Shown: positions 1 to 13,003 of the stretch, in pieces
How the letters are laid out: the number at the start of each line of letters is the position of its first letter
Position numbering within the stretch: the first letter of the stretch is position 1
Source of the DNA: Spirabiliibacterium falconis
Lineage (GTDB): Bacteria > Pseudomonadota > Gammaproteobacteria > Enterobacterales > Pasteurellaceae
Direction: 5' to 3'
DNA length: 64,000 nucleotides
NCBI RefSeq assembly: GCF_014885015.1
Contig: NZ_JABMIJ010000006.1
Location: forward strand, 339,316-403,315
Translations under genes and position numbers: made by a program
Notes under the pieces: generated by a model
Seen by the model: the letters and a program-made list of their open reading frames with translations, nothing else
What the model was told of the DNA's origin: nothing
Databases searched by the model: none

Positions 1-363
1 ACTTTGTCCTATCTTGGTGCGGAACGTGCTATTCCAAATTACAATGTAATGGGGCTCGCTAAGGCATCATTAGAAGCCAATGTTCGTTTTATGGCAAATG
101 CGATGGGCAAAGAAGGCATTCGCGTGAATGCTATTTCAGCCGGTCCAATCCGTACACTTGCAGCATCAGGCATTAAAAATTTCAAAAAAATGTTATCCCA
201 TTGTGAAGCGGTTACGCCACTGCGTCGTACAGTAACGACAGAAGATGTGGGTAAAAGTGCGGCATTCCTCTGTTCTGACCTTGCTTCAGGCGTAACAGGT
301 GAAATTTTACATGTCGATGGTGGCTTCAACATCGCTGCAATGAACGAATTAGACGCAGAATAA
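1..363 (+). CDS. fabI: Enoyl-[acyl-carrier-protein] reductase [NADH], 3' part
   Basis: C-terminal 120 residues of FabI, the reductase that completes each round of type II fatty-acid elongation by reducing enoyl-ACP with NADH. The reading frame is open from base 1, so the start lies outside the window. The tail of the family's catalytic Tyr-x6-Lys motif is visible ([10 protein letters not shown]), followed by the [13 protein letters not shown] segment around the substrate-binding loop and the C-terminal HVDGGF motif, all very close to the E. coli protein. A stem-loop terminator follows at once, so the gene appears to end its own transcript before rnb. Identity is secure; the part upstream of the window is unseen. 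Confidence 0.97.
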   Translation, partial: TLSYLGAERAIPNYNVMGLAKASLEANVRFMANAMGKEGIRVNAISAGPIRTLAASGIKNFKKMLSHCEAVTPLRRTVTTEDVGKSAAFLCSDLASGVTGEILHVDGGFNIAAMNELDAE

Positions 364-376
364 TTCACTATATTTC

Positions 377-410
377 AACAGCAGTAAACATACTTACTGC
401 TGTTTTCTTT
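377..410 (+). terminator. Intrinsic terminator after fabI
   Basis: An 11-bp perfect stem (377-387 with 394-404), 6-nt loop acatac, followed by a T-rich tail. It lies 13 bases after the fabI stop and before rnb. Confidence 0.85.
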
Positions 411-427
411 TGCTCATCAGGTACATC

Positions 428-2386
428 ATGTTTCAAGATAACCCTCTTCTTAGCCAGTTAAAGCAACAAATTCGTGAAAACAAGCCGCGCGTAGAAGGCA
501 CCATTCGTGCCAATGAAAAAGGATTCGGCTTTTTAGAATGTGATAAAAAAAGTTATTTTATTGCCCCTCCTGCGATGAAAAATGTCTTGCATGGCGACAA
601 AGTTAAAGCCATTATTAGCCAAGATGGTGAAAAAGAACAAGCTGAGCCAGAGAGTTTACTTGAACCAACACTTTCACGTTTCATTGGTAAAGTGCGGTTT
701 AATAAGCATAAAAAACCACAGGTTATTCCTGACCATCCTAATATCACCCGCGCACTCACCGCACTTTATGATCCAAAACTTGGCGAGCTGCACGAAAATG
801 ATTGGGTTGTGGCAACCTTGCAACAGCACCCACTGCGTGATGAATCTGGCTTCAAAGTAAATATTGAGCAAATTATTTGCTCAGGTGATGATCATTTTGC
901 ACCTTGGTGGGTAACGTTAGCCCGCCACGAACAACCACGCAATCCTGTTACTGGGCTTGAAAGTTATACACTTGATGATATTCCACGCGATGATTTGACC
1001 GCACTTAGCTTCATCACCATTGACGCTCGCACCACTAAAGATATGGATGATGCGCTTTATGTTGAACCATTAGAAAATGGTTGGCGTTTGGCTATTGCTG
1101 TTGCCGATCCCACTGCCTATATCCCTCAAGACAGCCAAATTGAACGAGACGCACGCCAACGCTGCTTTACCAATTATTTACCTGGTTTTACTATTCCGAT
1201 GTTGCCAGCAAAACTGTCTGACGAACTTTGCTCTCTTGTTCCAAATGCTCACCGTCCTGCCCTGGTTTGTTGGTTAGATCTTGATACAGCGGGTAATCTC
1301 ATCAGCGAAGCGACATTTCAAACTGCGTGGATCGAATCAAAAGCGAAATTAGACTACGATGATGTTTCCGACTGGCTAGAAAGCAACGCATCCACCTGGC
1401 AGCCTGAGAATGACATGATTCGCACCCAAATTGAACAGCTACATCAATTCGCCCTTAGCCGTATGACATGGCGTCGCAACAACGCCCTCTTATTCAATGA
1501 ACGCCCTGATTATACGTTTGAGCTCGCCCAAGATGGCGAAGTGAAGGCGATTCACGCTAAACATCGGCGTATCGCACACAAAATGGTGGAAGAATGCATG
1601 ATTTTAGCCAATACAGCGGCAGCATTTTATCTTACCCAAAATACAAAGTGCGGTATTTTCAACACACATGGTGGCTTTGATAAAAAGTTTTTACAACAAG
1701 CGCAAGACTATCTGCTCACCACACTGAATCTGCAATCAGATAGCGAAGAAGCTGCTTCATTTAGCAAAGAACAGTTGAGCAAACTTGCCAATTATCGTGC
1801 TATGCGTCAAACCTTGGATCAAAAAAATCTTTATGCCGCAGAGTTACGATTGCGTCGTTTTTTGCAACCTGCGGAATTTAAAACGAAAATCGCACCGCAC
1901 TTTGGGCTAGGTTTAGAAGGTTATGCTACTTGGACATCGCCAATTCGTAAATATTCTGATATGGTCAATCACCGTATCATTAAAGCCTATCTACACAATC
2001 AGCCAATTCATGCACCAGAAGATAGTACGCTGCAACGTTTACAAGAAGCGCGTCGTCAAAATCGACTGGTCGAACGAGATATTGCCGACTGGCTATATGC
2101 CCGCTTTTATGCCTCCCAAAACAATGAAAGTGCGGTTTATGTTGCAGAAATCGTAGATATTAGTCGAGGTGGGATGCGAGTGCAATTAACGGAGACTGGC
2201 GCAAGTGTATTTATTCCACTTAGCTCCTTGGCGGACGACAAAACAATCCTTAATGTTAATAGTGATGAAATTGCATTGTATATTGGTGATCAAAAATGCT
2301 GGCAACTGGGTGATAAAGTCACGGTTGAAATAAGTGATATAAATCTCAATACACGTTCACTACTTGGCAAACTTCACAGCGAATAA
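428..2386 (+). CDS. rnb: Exoribonuclease II
   Basis: RNase II, a processive 3'-to-5' exoribonuclease that degrades single-stranded mRNA. The 652-residue product is near the usual length (E. coli 644). The order is N-terminal cold-shock-like RNA-binding domains (about 1-190), the RNB catalytic domain, and a C-terminal S1 domain (about 560-650, with VDISRGGMRV). The magnesium-binding catalytic acids lie in DMDD (about D205, D207 and D208). The ATG at 428 is chosen because MFQDNPLL matches the family N-terminus; a TTG 18 bases upstream is in frame but less likely. It stands alone between two terminators and faces the phospho-glucosidase gene tail to tail. Confidence 0.97.
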   Translation: MFQDNPLLSQLKQQIRENKPRVEGTIRANEKGFGFLECDKKSYFIAPPAMKNVLHGDKVKAIISQDGEKEQAEPESLLEPTLSRFIGKVRFNKHKKPQVIPDHPNITRALTALYDPKLGELHENDWVVATLQQHPLRDESGFKVNIEQIICSGDDHFAPWWVTLARHEQPRNPVTGLESYTLDDIPRDDLTALSFITIDARTTKDMDDALYVEPLENGWRLAIAVADPTAYIPQDSQIERDARQRCFTNYLPGFTIPMLPAKLSDELCSLVPNAHRPALVCWLDLDTAGNLISEATFQTAWIESKAKLDYDDVSDWLESNASTWQPENDMIRTQIEQLHQFALSRMTWRRNNALLFNERPDYTFELAQDGEVKAIHAKHRRIAHKMVEECMILANTAAAFYLTQNTKCGIFNTHGGFDKKFLQQAQDYLLTTLNLQSDSEEAASFSKEQLSKLANYRAMRQTLDQKNLYAAELRLRRFLQPAEFKTKIAPHFGLGLEGYATWTSPIRKYSDMVNHRIIKAYLHNQPIHAPEDSTLQRLQEARRQNRLVERDIADWLYARFYASQNNESAVYVAEIVDISRGGMRVQLTETGASVFIPLSSLADDKTILNVNSDEIALYIGDQKCWQLGDKVTVEISDINLNTRSLLGKLHSE

Positions 2387-2390
2387 AATA

Positions 2391-2415
2391 AAAAGTGCGG
2401 TTCAACCGCACTTTA
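2391..2415. terminator. Inverted uptake-signal hairpin between rnb and glvA-like gene
   Basis: AAAGTGCGGTT (2392-2402) pairs with AACCGCACTTT (2404-2414). Two head-to-head DNA uptake signal cores form the stem. It lies just after the rnb stop and about 40 bp beyond the convergent glvA-like stop, so it could end transcripts from either side. Confidence 0.8.
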
Positions 2416-2454
2416 TCATGACACAATCAAAAATGATTTTATATAGCGGATGAG

Positions 2455-5359
<2,905 letters not shown>

Positions 5360-5457
5360 AAGTCCTCCTCACTTTTATCTAAAGAACTAAGCTAAGCATA
5401 ATACTAAGCGAGAATTTATCATAGATAATGAATGAAGAAAGACACAGGTTTCCAAAT
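5360..5457 (-). promoter_or_regulatory. Intergenic control region of the alpha-glucoside operon
   Basis: This 98-bp AT-rich gap separates the regulator gene from the PTS gene, both on the minus strand. It holds three copies of ctaag(c) at 5387-5391, 5392-5397 and 5404-5409, spaced 5 and 12 bases apart start to start. They could be a repressor site, but this is only a pattern, and no promoter elements stand out clearly. Confidence 0.35.
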
Positions 5458-6219
5458 TTAGTTACAGGTTATCTTTTGTGTGATAAATTTTATATACTCA
5501 TAAGTAATAGCTTCAAACAACATGAGTACATTAGGAAAGAACATATTTAGCCTCACATTTAGTGAATCGGATTTTAAATTATCATGTATCTTAAAACTAA
5601 ATAAAGATAATTCACTGAGACTGTTTTCAATTTCATTCGTAAAACTAATTACGGGAATATTATTTTCTCTGGCTGTTCTTGCTTTATTTAGCACATTGAT
5701 CGTTTCTCCTGATTTTGACAAAGCAATAAATAACCCTATATCTTCTAGATTATTTTCAAAAACCGCACTAGAATCTGATCCTGATGCAATCATACTTTTC
5801 TTACCTAAAACCAATAATTTTTTATGTATATACTCTGCAATAATCCCTGAAAATCCTGTTGCATAAATAAAAATAAATTTTCTTTCTAATGATTCTAACA
5901 TTTGTATAAATTTTAAAATATTATTATGATTATTTAATTCAAACACACTCTGATATTGGAATAGCGACAAAACATCTTTATTTGTATTTTCATAACTAGG
6001 CGATTTTATATATGGCAATAGTTTATAGTGCATATCTACAAAACCACTATACCCTAATTTTTTAGCTAATCGCATAATTACAGATGTTGATGTAAAGTTT
6101 TCTTTTGCTATATTTCTTACGCCCATTTTCATCACATCATCAATATGCTCAATAATATATTCTAATACCTTCCTCTCGGTATTTGTTAATGTTTTATCTT
6201 TAATAATTTTCTCTAACAT
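5458..6219 (-). CDS. RpiR-family transcriptional regulator of the alpha-glucoside cluster
   Basis: A 253-residue regulator with the two-domain RpiR layout. An N-terminal helix-turn-helix (about 1-75; ENFTSTSVIMRLAKKLGYSGF covers the recognition region) is followed by a sugar-isomerase (SIS) domain (about 105-240). The SIS domain has the ATGFSG and LSKSGET loops that bind phosphosugars in this family. Position immediately upstream of the PTS and phospho-glucosidase genes suggests it senses the imported phospho-sugar, like Bacillus GlvR. A terminator separates it from guaA upstream. The gene is distinctly AT-rich. Whether it activates or represses cannot be told from the sequence. Confidence 0.88.
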   Translation of the reverse strand: MLEKIIKDKTLTNTERKVLEYIIEHIDDVMKMGVRNIAKENFTSTSVIMRLAKKLGYSGFVDMHYKLLPYIKSPSYENTNKDVLSLFQYQSVFELNNHNNILKFIQMLESLERKFIFIYATGFSGIIAEYIHKKLLVLGKKSMIASGSDSSAVFENNLEDIGLFIALSKSGETINVLNKARTARENNIPVISFTNEIENSLSELSLFSFKIHDNLKSDSLNVRLNMFFPNVLMLFEAITYEYIKFITQKITCN

Positions 6220-6237
6220 AGCTCTGTTTTCAACTAT

Positions 6238-6269
6238 AAAAAAACGGTATAACCAAAAAATTATACCGT
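6238..6269 (-). terminator. Intrinsic terminator after guaA
   Basis: On the minus strand a 9-bp stem (6261-6269 with 6244-6252) and 8-nt loop are followed by seven U residues (6238-6244). It insulates guaA from the regulator gene downstream. Confidence 0.88.
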
Positions 6270-6288
6270 ATAATACATTTAATAAAAT

Positions 6289-7863
6289 TTACTCCCACTC
6301 AATCGTGGCTGGTGGTTTGCCGCTAATATCGTAGGTGACGCGAGAGATGCCGATGACCTCGTTGATGATGCGGTTAGACACTTTGCCAAGTAAGTCATAT
6401 GGCAAGTGTGCCCAGTGGGCAGTCATGAAGTCAATGGTTTGCACCGCACGGATAGAAACGACCCAATCATATTTGCGCCCATCACCCATCACGCCAACGG
6501 ATTTCACTGGCAAGAAAACGGTGAAGGCTTGGCTGACTTTGTGATACCAATCGGCGTTGTGCAGCTCTTCGATAAAGATCGCATCAGCACGACGCAAAAT
6601 ATCACAATACTCTTTTTTCACCTCGCCAAGCACGCGTACGCCAAGCCCTGGACCAGGGAATGGATGACGCATTAGCATTTCGTGCGGCAGTCCGAGGGCA
6701 AGCCCAATTTTACGCACTTCGTCTTTAAAGAGTTCTTTAAGCGGTTCAACCAAACCAAGTTTCATATAATCTGGCAAGCCTCCCACGTTGTGGTGGGATT
6801 TGATCACATGCGCCTTGCCCGTTTTGCTGGCGGCGGATTCAATCACATCAGGGTAAATTGTGCCTTGAGCAAGCCATTTAACGTTGCTGAGTTTGTGGGA
6901 TTCTTCATCGAACACGTCCACAAACACTTTGCCAATAATTTTACGTTTCGCTTCAGGATCTGCTACGCCTTTGAGCTCATTTAAGAAACGCTCTTCCGCA
7001 TTAACGTGAATGATATTTAGCCCGAATTTGTCACCAAACATCGCCATAACTTGCTCAGCTTCGTTCAGACGTAGCAAACCATTGTCCACAAACACACAGT
7101 GGAGATTTTTGCCAATGGCTCGGTGAAGTAAAAGTGCGGTCACGGAGGAATCTACCCCACCCGATAGCCCTAAAATCACTTGATCATCGCCCACTTGTGC
7201 TTTGATGCGTGCCACCGCATCTTCAATGATGTTCTCTGCCGTCCATTCACGAGCACAGCCGCAAATATGCTCAACAAAATTAGTTAATAGCACTAAACCG
7301 CTCTTAGTATGCGTCACTTCTGGATGGAACTGCACACCATAGAAATGGCGGTTTTCATCTGCCATTGAGGCAATTGGGCAGGTTGGCGTTGTCCCCGTTA
7401 TCGCAAAGTGCGGTGGTAGGCGGGTGACTTTATCACCGTGACTCATCCACACATCCAGTAATCCTTTACCTGCCTCATTTTGGGCATCTTGCATATGGGC
7501 AAAAAGTGCGGTTGGGTTTTCGAGTGCTACTTGTGCGTAGCCAAACTCGCGGTGATCAGAGGTTTCCGTCAAGCCACCGAGTTGCATCGCCATGGTTTGC
7601 ATACCATAGCAAATGCCCAGCACCGGCACGCCTGCATTGAAAACATACTCTGGCGCACGCGGGCTATTCTCTTCGGTAGTGCTCTCAGGCCCACCTGAGA
7701 GGATGATGCCTTTTGGATTAAATTCACGGATTTGCGCTTCCGTAACGTCCCACGCCCACAGCTCGCAATACACACCGATTTCACGAATGCGTCGTGCAAT
7801 CAGCTGCGTATATTGTGAACCAAAGTCGAGGATAAGAATTTTGTCATTGTGGATGTTATTCAT
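6289..7863 (-). CDS. guaA: GMP synthase (glutamine-hydrolysing)
   Basis: Converts XMP to GMP using ATP and glutamine-derived ammonia, the last step of guanine nucleotide synthesis in the cytoplasm. The 524 residues match the family length. The N-terminal class I glutaminase domain has the nucleophile C85 in GICYGMQ and the His-Glu pair in FHPEV. The ATP-pyrophosphatase domain begins with the PP-loop LSGGVDSS near residue 233. The C-terminal dimerisation domain ends in PPATIEWE, as is typical. The gene follows guaB in direction but is separated from it by a small membrane-protein gene and a strong hairpin, so it is probably not simply co-transcribed as a guaBA operon. Confidence 0.98.
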   Translation of the reverse strand: MNNIHNDKILILDFGSQYTQLIARRIREIGVYCELWAWDVTEAQIREFNPKGIILSGGPESTTEENSPRAPEYVFNAGVPVLGICYGMQTMAMQLGGLTETSDHREFGYAQVALENPTALFAHMQDAQNEAGKGLLDVWMSHGDKVTRLPPHFAITGTTPTCPIASMADENRHFYGVQFHPEVTHTKSGLVLLTNFVEHICGCAREWTAENIIEDAVARIKAQVGDDQVILGLSGGVDSSVTALLLHRAIGKNLHCVFVDNGLLRLNEAEQVMAMFGDKFGLNIIHVNAEERFLNELKGVADPEAKRKIIGKVFVDVFDEESHKLSNVKWLAQGTIYPDVIESAASKTGKAHVIKSHHNVGGLPDYMKLGLVEPLKELFKDEVRKIGLALGLPHEMLMRHPFPGPGLGVRVLGEVKKEYCDILRRADAIFIEELHNADWYHKVSQAFTVFLPVKSVGVMGDGRKYDWVVSIRAVQTIDFMTAHWAHLPYDLLGKVSNRIINEVIGISRVTYDISGKPPATIEWE

Positions 7864-7882
7864 ATTTTCTCTTAATTATGTA

Positions 7883-8404
7883 TTATTTTTTTGGTAATTC
7901 TCGAATGATATAACTAACTTTGTCTTTGGTAATTGTCGTGATAACAAATTGATAGTATTTATTTTTAAATTCAAAATTAACTGCATCCCCTGCATGTATA
8001 TCAAAAGTTTTATTTTCTCCATCAGGAAAAACAATTCTTATCGTAGCGTATTGAAATGTAACTGACCAATCGGCTAGAGTTATCATTGTTCCTGTTACGG
8101 GATCAAATTCCGTAATGCCTTTTCCTGGAAAATCACGAGTTTCAAATGAATTAACAGTATCATTTTTAACAGCAACATCAGTATTTTCATTAACAGTGAG
8201 TTCGCTTAATTTCTTTTTAAGTTCTTCATTCTCTTCATGAAGGCGTGTGATTTGATCTTTTAATTTAGGATAATCTGTATCAACAACGCGTGTTGCAATA
8301 GTCCAAGTTGCAGAAATAGTTGTCGCAAGAATAACGGCTGAATATGAGATGAGTTTAAACCAAGACAAACTTTGCGCAAATTCAGTATTAGCGGGCTTTT
8401 CCAT
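7883..8404 (-). CDS. Hypothetical single-pass membrane protein with coiled coil
   Basis: 173-residue protein of no family I recognise. It has one hydrophobic helix near the N-terminus (about residues 17-38), then a charged heptad-like stretch (about 47-68, ITRLHEENEELKKKLSEL) predicted to form a coiled coil, then a beta-rich C-terminal domain (about 100-170). The likely topology is N-in with the coiled coil and C-domain outside the cytoplasm. The ATG at 8404 is preferred over an upstream frame extension because AAGGA sits 7 bases before it. It lies between guaB and guaA and is more AT-rich than both, which suggests a later insertion into a guaBA pair. Confidence 0.7.
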   Translation of the reverse strand: MEKPANTEFAQSLSWFKLISYSAVILATTISATWTIATRVVDTDYPKLKDQITRLHEENEELKKKLSELTVNENTDVAVKNDTVNSFETRDFPGKGITEFDPVTGTMITLADWSVTFQYATIRIVFPDGENKTFDIHAGDAVNFEFKNKYYQFVITTITKDKVSYIIRELPKK

Positions 8405-8472
8405 AAAATATCCTTTTAAACTAGTATAAAATATAATTGAATTATATAAATATATAAAAGAAAAATACATAA

Positions 8473-8507
8473 TAAAACCGCACTTTAATTATTAAAGTGC
8501 GGTTTTA
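8473..8507. terminator. Strong inverted uptake-signal terminator after guaB
   Basis: A 16-bp perfect stem (8473-8488 with 8492-8507), 3-nt loop, formed by two inverted uptake signals with flanking A/T tracts. It starts 2 bases past the guaB stop and has T runs on both strands. Confidence 0.88.
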
Positions 8508-8509
8508 GC

Positions 8510-9973
8510 TTACCCCATGCGATAATTCGGTGCTTCTTTGGTGATGGTAACATCGTGCACGTGGCTTTCGGTGATGCCAGCACCGCTGATGCGGACAAAT
8601 TGTGCTTTAGTGCGTAGCTCTTCAATAGTGGCACAGCCAGTTAAGCCCATACATGAACGCAAGCCGCCCATTTGTTGGTGAATGATCTCTTTCAAATAGC
8701 CTTTATAAGGAATTCGCCCCTCAATACCTTCTGGCACCAGTTTGTCGGCGGCGTTATCAGATTGAAAATAACGGTCGCTTGAGCCTTTGGTCATCGCGCC
8801 TAATGAGCCCATGCCGCGGTAGGACTTAAACGCACGCCCTTGATAAAGCTCAATTTCACCTGGTGCTTCTTCCGTGCCTGCCAACATGGAGCCGACCATC
8901 ACGCAGCTTGCACCTGCGGCAATGGCTTTGGCTAAATCGCCCGAGTAGCGAATGCCGCCATCAGCGATCACAGGAATGCCACGATCTTTTAATGCTTCTG
9001 CCGCATCGGCAATGGCTGTGATTTGCGGCACCCCCACACCTGTAACAATACGGGTGGTGCAAATCGAACCAGGACCAATCCCCACTTTGACCGCACTTGC
9101 ACCTGCATCAGCTAAGGCTAATGCACCTTCTGCCGTTGCGATATTGCCTGCAACGATCGGTAAATCGGGATATTTCGCACGCGTGGCACGTACACGTTCT
9201 AATACACCTTCAGAATGCCCGTGAGAGCTGTCAATTAACAATACATCCACGCCTGCGGCAACAAGGGCATCAATTCGTTCTTCGTTGCCTGGTGCTGCAC
9301 CAACAGCAGCACCAACACGCAAACGTCCAAATTGATCTTTACACGCATTCGGTTTGCTTTCGGCTTTTTGATAATCTTTTAAGGTGATCATACCCACTAA
9401 TTTAAACGCATCATTCACCACCAATACTTTTTCAATACGGTGTTGATGCATAAGTGCAAATGCCTCTTCACGCGGGCGGTGTTCTTGCACGGTCACAAGA
9501 CGGTCTTTCGGGGTCATTACGGCACTAACAGGGCGTTCAAGATCGGTCACAAATCGTACATCGCGCCCTGTAACTATTCCAACAAGATCGCCATTTTCAG
9601 TCGTCACAGGATAACCTGCAAAACCATTTTTCTTGCTTAATGCAGCCAAATCTCGCAAACTCATATCAGGGCGTACAGTGATTGGATCGGTAACAATGCC
9701 ACTTTCAAATTTTTTCACTTTGCGTACGCGGTCGGCTTGGCGTTCAATGCTCATATTTTTGTGGATAAAACCAATCCCGCCTTCTTGGGCAAGGGAAATC
9801 GCCAATTTGGTTTCAGTTACGGTATCCATTGCGGCAGATAACACAGGGATATTCAGTTTTATTTCTTTTGTTAATTGCGTGGTTAAATCTGCCGTATTTG
9901 GTAAAACGGTGGAATGGGCTGGCACTAATAATACATCATCAAACGTGAGTGCTTCTTTTGCGATTCTAAGCAT
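8510..9973 (-). CDS. guaB: Inosine-5'-monophosphate dehydrogenase
   Basis: NAD-dependent oxidation of IMP to XMP, the committed step to guanine nucleotides. The 487-residue product has the usual TIM-barrel catalytic domain interrupted by two CBS domains (about 93-205). The catalytic cysteine is C305 in GPGSICTTR, with the active-site flap ([15 protein letters not shown]) further on. The ATG at 9973 is chosen because [13 protein letters not shown] is the conserved N-terminus; an in-frame upstream codon would add five residues. A near-consensus promoter lies about 50 bases upstream and a very strong hairpin follows, so the gene looks monocistronic. No convincing purine-repressor site was seen in the upstream gap. 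Confidence 0.98.
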   Translation of the reverse strand: MLRIAKEALTFDDVLLVPAHSTVLPNTADLTTQLTKEIKLNIPVLSAAMDTVTETKLAISLAQEGGIGFIHKNMSIERQADRVRKVKKFESGIVTDPITVRPDMSLRDLAALSKKNGFAGYPVTTENGDLVGIVTGRDVRFVTDLERPVSAVMTPKDRLVTVQEHRPREEAFALMHQHRIEKVLVVNDAFKLVGMITLKDYQKAESKPNACKDQFGRLRVGAAVGAAPGNEERIDALVAAGVDVLLIDSSHGHSEGVLERVRATRAKYPDLPIVAGNIATAEGALALADAGASAVKVGIGPGSICTTRIVTGVGVPQITAIADAAEALKDRGIPVIADGGIRYSGDLAKAIAAGASCVMVGSMLAGTEEAPGEIELYQGRAFKSYRGMGSLGAMTKGSSDRYFQSDNAADKLVPEGIEGRIPYKGYLKEIIHQQMGGLRSCMGLTGCATIEELRTKAQFVRISGAGITESHVHDVTITKEAPNYRMG

Positions 9974-10020
9974 GGCAATATCTCTCAAATCAAGGTGGGT
10001 TAGATAAATATTGCTGGCGG

Positions 10021-10049
10021 ATTATACAGGCTTTATTGTCTTTTGTGAA
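10021..10049 (-). promoter_or_regulatory. Sigma-70 promoter for guaB
   Basis: On the minus strand TTCACA (10049-10044), a 17-bp spacer and a perfect TATAAT (10026-10021). The start would be near 10013, giving a leader of about 40 nt before the guaB ATG. Confidence 0.8.
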
Positions 10050-10146
10050 TGCCTTTTAATGCGATAACAACACTTTCTGCCCTATTACTGGCAATTTCAG
10101 CAAAATATGACTAAGATGTTAGCATTTAGACTCTATTGGAAGTGCT

Positions 10147-11106
10147 ATGCAAGACACCTTTCTTGATTCGATTGCCTTTTCTATCAGTGTGACGTTGCCG
10201 AATATCTTGATGCTCATGCTAGGTATCTATCTCAAACGTATTGGTATGATCAATGATCATTTTGCACAACAAGGGGCAAAACTGGTTTTCAATATTACAC
10301 TACCCGCACTTTTATTTCTAAGCATTATCCAAAACCCAACGGATTACTCTGCACAACTCAGTATTGTTAGCGTAGGCTATCTCGGCACATTCATTATTTT
10401 CATACTCGCTGAGTTGTATGCTTGGCGATTTGTTGCCGACAAACGTGAACGAGGCACTTTCGTACAAGGTGTTTTTCGAGGAAATAGCGGCATTATTGGG
10501 CTTTCGTTGTGTGCCAACGCCTACGGTGCAGCGGGTATTGCCGTCGCTTCCGTTTATACCGCACTTATCACATTGCTCTATAATGTACTCGCCGTAATCA
10601 CGTTAAGCCGCTCATTAGCCGAAAATGGCAAAGCAGATCTGGTCTATGTGTTGAAACAATTAATCAAAAATCCATTGATTATTGCCATCATTTTGGCATT
10701 AATGATAAGCCATTTGCCCCTCACCATCCCCGAACCGCTGATCAGCACTGGTAATTATCTCTCACATATGACATTACCATTAGCACTCTTGTGCGCTGGA
10801 GCAAGTTTAGATCTGAAACACATTGATAGCACCTCAATGGTCGCCATTTCATCCAGCATTGGGCGCGTGTTTGTCGCCCCTATCATTATGGTGTTGCTTG
10901 CTCATTTCTTTGGATTACACGGTATTGGGCTAGGTGTTGTATTTTTGATGACATCAACCCCTGTTGCCGCTGCTAGCTATGCGATGGTACGAGGCATGGG
11001 CGGCAATGATAAAACTGCCGCCAATATTATTGGCATCACCACATTGCTCGCAATGTTCACTTCTGCCATTGGCGTAGTGATCTTAAAAATGCTCAATTGG
11101 ATCTAA
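10147..11106 (+). CDS. AEC (auxin efflux carrier) family transporter
   Basis: 319-residue integral membrane protein with about ten hydrophobic helices in the two five-helix halves typical of the AEC family. The N-terminal helix region (LPNILMLMLGIYLKRIGMI) and the conserved LPLALLCAGASLDL segment near residue 220 support this. Bacterial members include malonate and other organic-acid carriers, but the substrate cannot be read here. A GGAAG ribosome site precedes the ATG. It is divergent from guaB and convergent with the LtrA gene, with uptake-signal sequence after its stop. No metabolic partner gene is adjacent, so function is not inferred beyond small-acid or metabolite transport. Confidence 0.85.
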   Translation: MQDTFLDSIAFSISVTLPNILMLMLGIYLKRIGMINDHFAQQGAKLVFNITLPALLFLSIIQNPTDYSAQLSIVSVGYLGTFIIFILAELYAWRFVADKRERGTFVQGVFRGNSGIIGLSLCANAYGAAGIAVASVYTALITLLYNVLAVITLSRSLAENGKADLVYVLKQLIKNPLIIAIILALMISHLPLTIPEPLISTGNYLSHMTLPLALLCAGASLDLKHIDSTSMVAISSSIGRVFVAPIIMVLLAHFFGLHGIGLGVVFLMTSTPVAAASYAMVRGMGGNDKTAANIIGITTLLAMFTSAIGVVILKMLNWI

Positions 11107-11128
11107 CCGCACATAAGTGCGGTCTATT

Positions 11129-12322
11129 TTATTGATTTTCTTGGTATAACATAATCATTGCCACTGGCGAAATCACACTAAACCAGATCGCCCATTGCAA
11201 CGGCATGCCAAAATATACCGCCAAAACTGAAAGTGCGGTTAATGCTAGAGCAAATACATAACCAATAATGTGATAATTACACGCCCCTTGATTAAGACGC
11301 GCTCGTAGTAACGTCACAACACTGAGATAAATAGCTAGGGAAAAACTCACAACAGACATTGCAAGGAATGGCGACACACTATGCTCCTGAGCACTATGCG
11401 TTACATTCTGTACGCTAGCTTTTACACTATCAGCGACCAACTCAAGTCCAGCCCCCACAGCGATTAACGCACCAAAAATAAAATAATGCCCATAGCCATA
11501 AAGCACCGCAATACGTACACGGCGATTATGTTCAAGCAAAGTTGCCCACGGCATTTTAAAATATAACCACCACAGCGAAAACATTAATGCAGAAATGCCT
11601 AATCCCAGTGGAAACGCCTGTGTTAGCCAACGAATTTCTGTGTGCATTAATGGCGCGATAGCATTTGCGGCTCCTAAAATTCCTTCACCAAGCACAATAA
11701 TTGTTAATAAACTATATCGCTCAGCAATATGATGTGGATGCCATGTTGTGGATTCTGCCTTTTCTGCCCAAACAGGTACTGCAAGCTCGGCGAAAATAAA
11801 CACAATAAGCCAGTACGACATGATTGCTGGTGGTAAAAATAGCATCACCCCCCATGCTATTTGCACTAAACTTATTCCTATAGCATAACGCAAACACGTT
11901 ACGCTACGCGCTCGATCGCTTTTGGCTGCTCTTAACCATTGATAAACCAACGCAAAACGCATCACTATATAGCCGACAATCATTAAGCTAAATGATTCTT
12001 GCTCAAAGACATCAGTAATCCCAATAGCCAAAATAAGTGAGCCAAACATTTGAATCATCGTTGCAATACGATATGCGACATCATCTGTATCATATGCTGA
12101 GGCAAACCAAGTAAAGTTCATCCACGCCCACCATACTGCAAATAAACTTATACCAAAAGTCCAAATACCTGTTGCAAAATGATGTGCAGCAAGCGCATGA
12201 TGCAAGCCACCTGCCACTGCGGCAATTGCCACAACATAAACTAAATCAAAATATAACTCCAATGGCGTCGCAACCCGATGATGTTCATTGTGATTTCTCG
12301 GTTGCATAACTTTATAAAACAT
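11129..12322 (-). CDS. Low-temperature-requirement A (LtrA) family membrane protein
   Basis: About 397-residue polytopic membrane protein with the family's opening RVATPLELYFDLVYVVAIAA and roughly ten to twelve hydrophobic helices. A loop with HPHHIAERYSLLTIIVLGEGI (about 200-220) is also typical of LtrA proteins. The family is named after a Listeria gene needed for growth in the cold, but its biochemical role is not established. The start is uncertain: ATG 12322 is given, with ATG 12307 and GTG 12334 as alternatives. It follows the DUF924 gene by a few bases and is probably co-transcribed with it. Confidence 0.82.
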   Translation of the reverse strand: MFYKVMQPRNHNEHHRVATPLELYFDLVYVVAIAAVAGGLHHALAAHHFATGIWTFGISLFAVWWAWMNFTWFASAYDTDDVAYRIATMIQMFGSLILAIGITDVFEQESFSLMIVGYIVMRFALVYQWLRAAKSDRARSVTCLRYAIGISLVQIAWGVMLFLPPAIMSYWLIVFIFAELAVPVWAEKAESTTWHPHHIAERYSLLTIIVLGEGILGAANAIAPLMHTEIRWLTQAFPLGLGISALMFSLWWLYFKMPWATLLEHNRRVRIAVLYGYGHYFIFGALIAVGAGLELVADSVKASVQNVTHSAQEHSVSPFLAMSVVSFSLAIYLSVVTLLRARLNQGACNYHIIGYVFALALTALSVLAVYFGMPLQWAIWFSVISPVAMIMLYQENQ

Positions 12323-12337
12323 AATCAATCCCACAAA

Positions 12338-12889
12338 TTAAAATGACGAACCATCTTCTTGCAAAAATTGCAACTCTTCTTCTGTTGAAGTGCGGTTTAA
12401 AATTGCATTACGGTGTGGATAACGCCCAAAACGGTCAATAATTGCCTTATGACGCAGTTCAAAATCCAACGTCATTTCATCTTGCAATGCTTCAAAATAA
12501 GGTAAGGCACGCTCGTGAATAAGCCGCGATTCGCTGTGCATAAACGGCATCAAAATAAATTTTCGCCACACTGGGCAAAGCGTCACATACCCTTCCGTTT
12601 TCAATGCCTCTTGTGCCAATGCCAATGCAATATCATCTTGTGCAAAAGCCTGCGGTGTATTGCGATAAACATTGCGAGAAAACTGATCCAACACAATAAT
12701 CTCTGCTAAACGCCCTTCAACAGTGGTGCGCCACTCAGACAACTCACATGCTGCCGCTTGGCGCAATACCTCACCAAATTGAACTCGGATTTGCTCGTCA
12801 AAATCCGCACTTTTAACAAACCAAAACGCCTTATTTTGTTCATTAAACCAAAAATCTAATACGTTTTGTGCATCGCAATGAACCTGCAT
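12338..12889 (-). CDS. DUF924 family protein
   Basis: 183-residue soluble protein of the DUF924 (TPR-like helical) family. The hallmark segment EIIVLDQFSRNVYRNTPQAF is near residue 65, and a second conserved segment, LMPFMHSES, is near residue 113. The protein is alpha-helical and its biochemical function is not known. GGAGG stands 5 bases before the ATG. It heads a two-gene unit with the LtrA-family gene. Assignment to the family is firm; no role is claimed. Confidence 0.88.
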   Translation of the reverse strand: MQVHCDAQNVLDFWFNEQNKAFWFVKSADFDEQIRVQFGEVLRQAAACELSEWRTTVEGRLAEIIVLDQFSRNVYRNTPQAFAQDDIALALAQEALKTEGYVTLCPVWRKFILMPFMHSESRLIHERALPYFEALQDEMTLDFELRHKAIIDRFGRYPHRNAILNRTSTEEELQFLQEDGSSF

Positions 12890-13003
12890 CTTACCTCCAC
12901 TTATTTTCTAATTAACGCTTGCTATTCAAGCATATAATAGGCATTTTGACAAAAACTTGCACTGCCATTTTTTATCAAGAAAATAGTAAAAATATGCAAC
13001 TCA

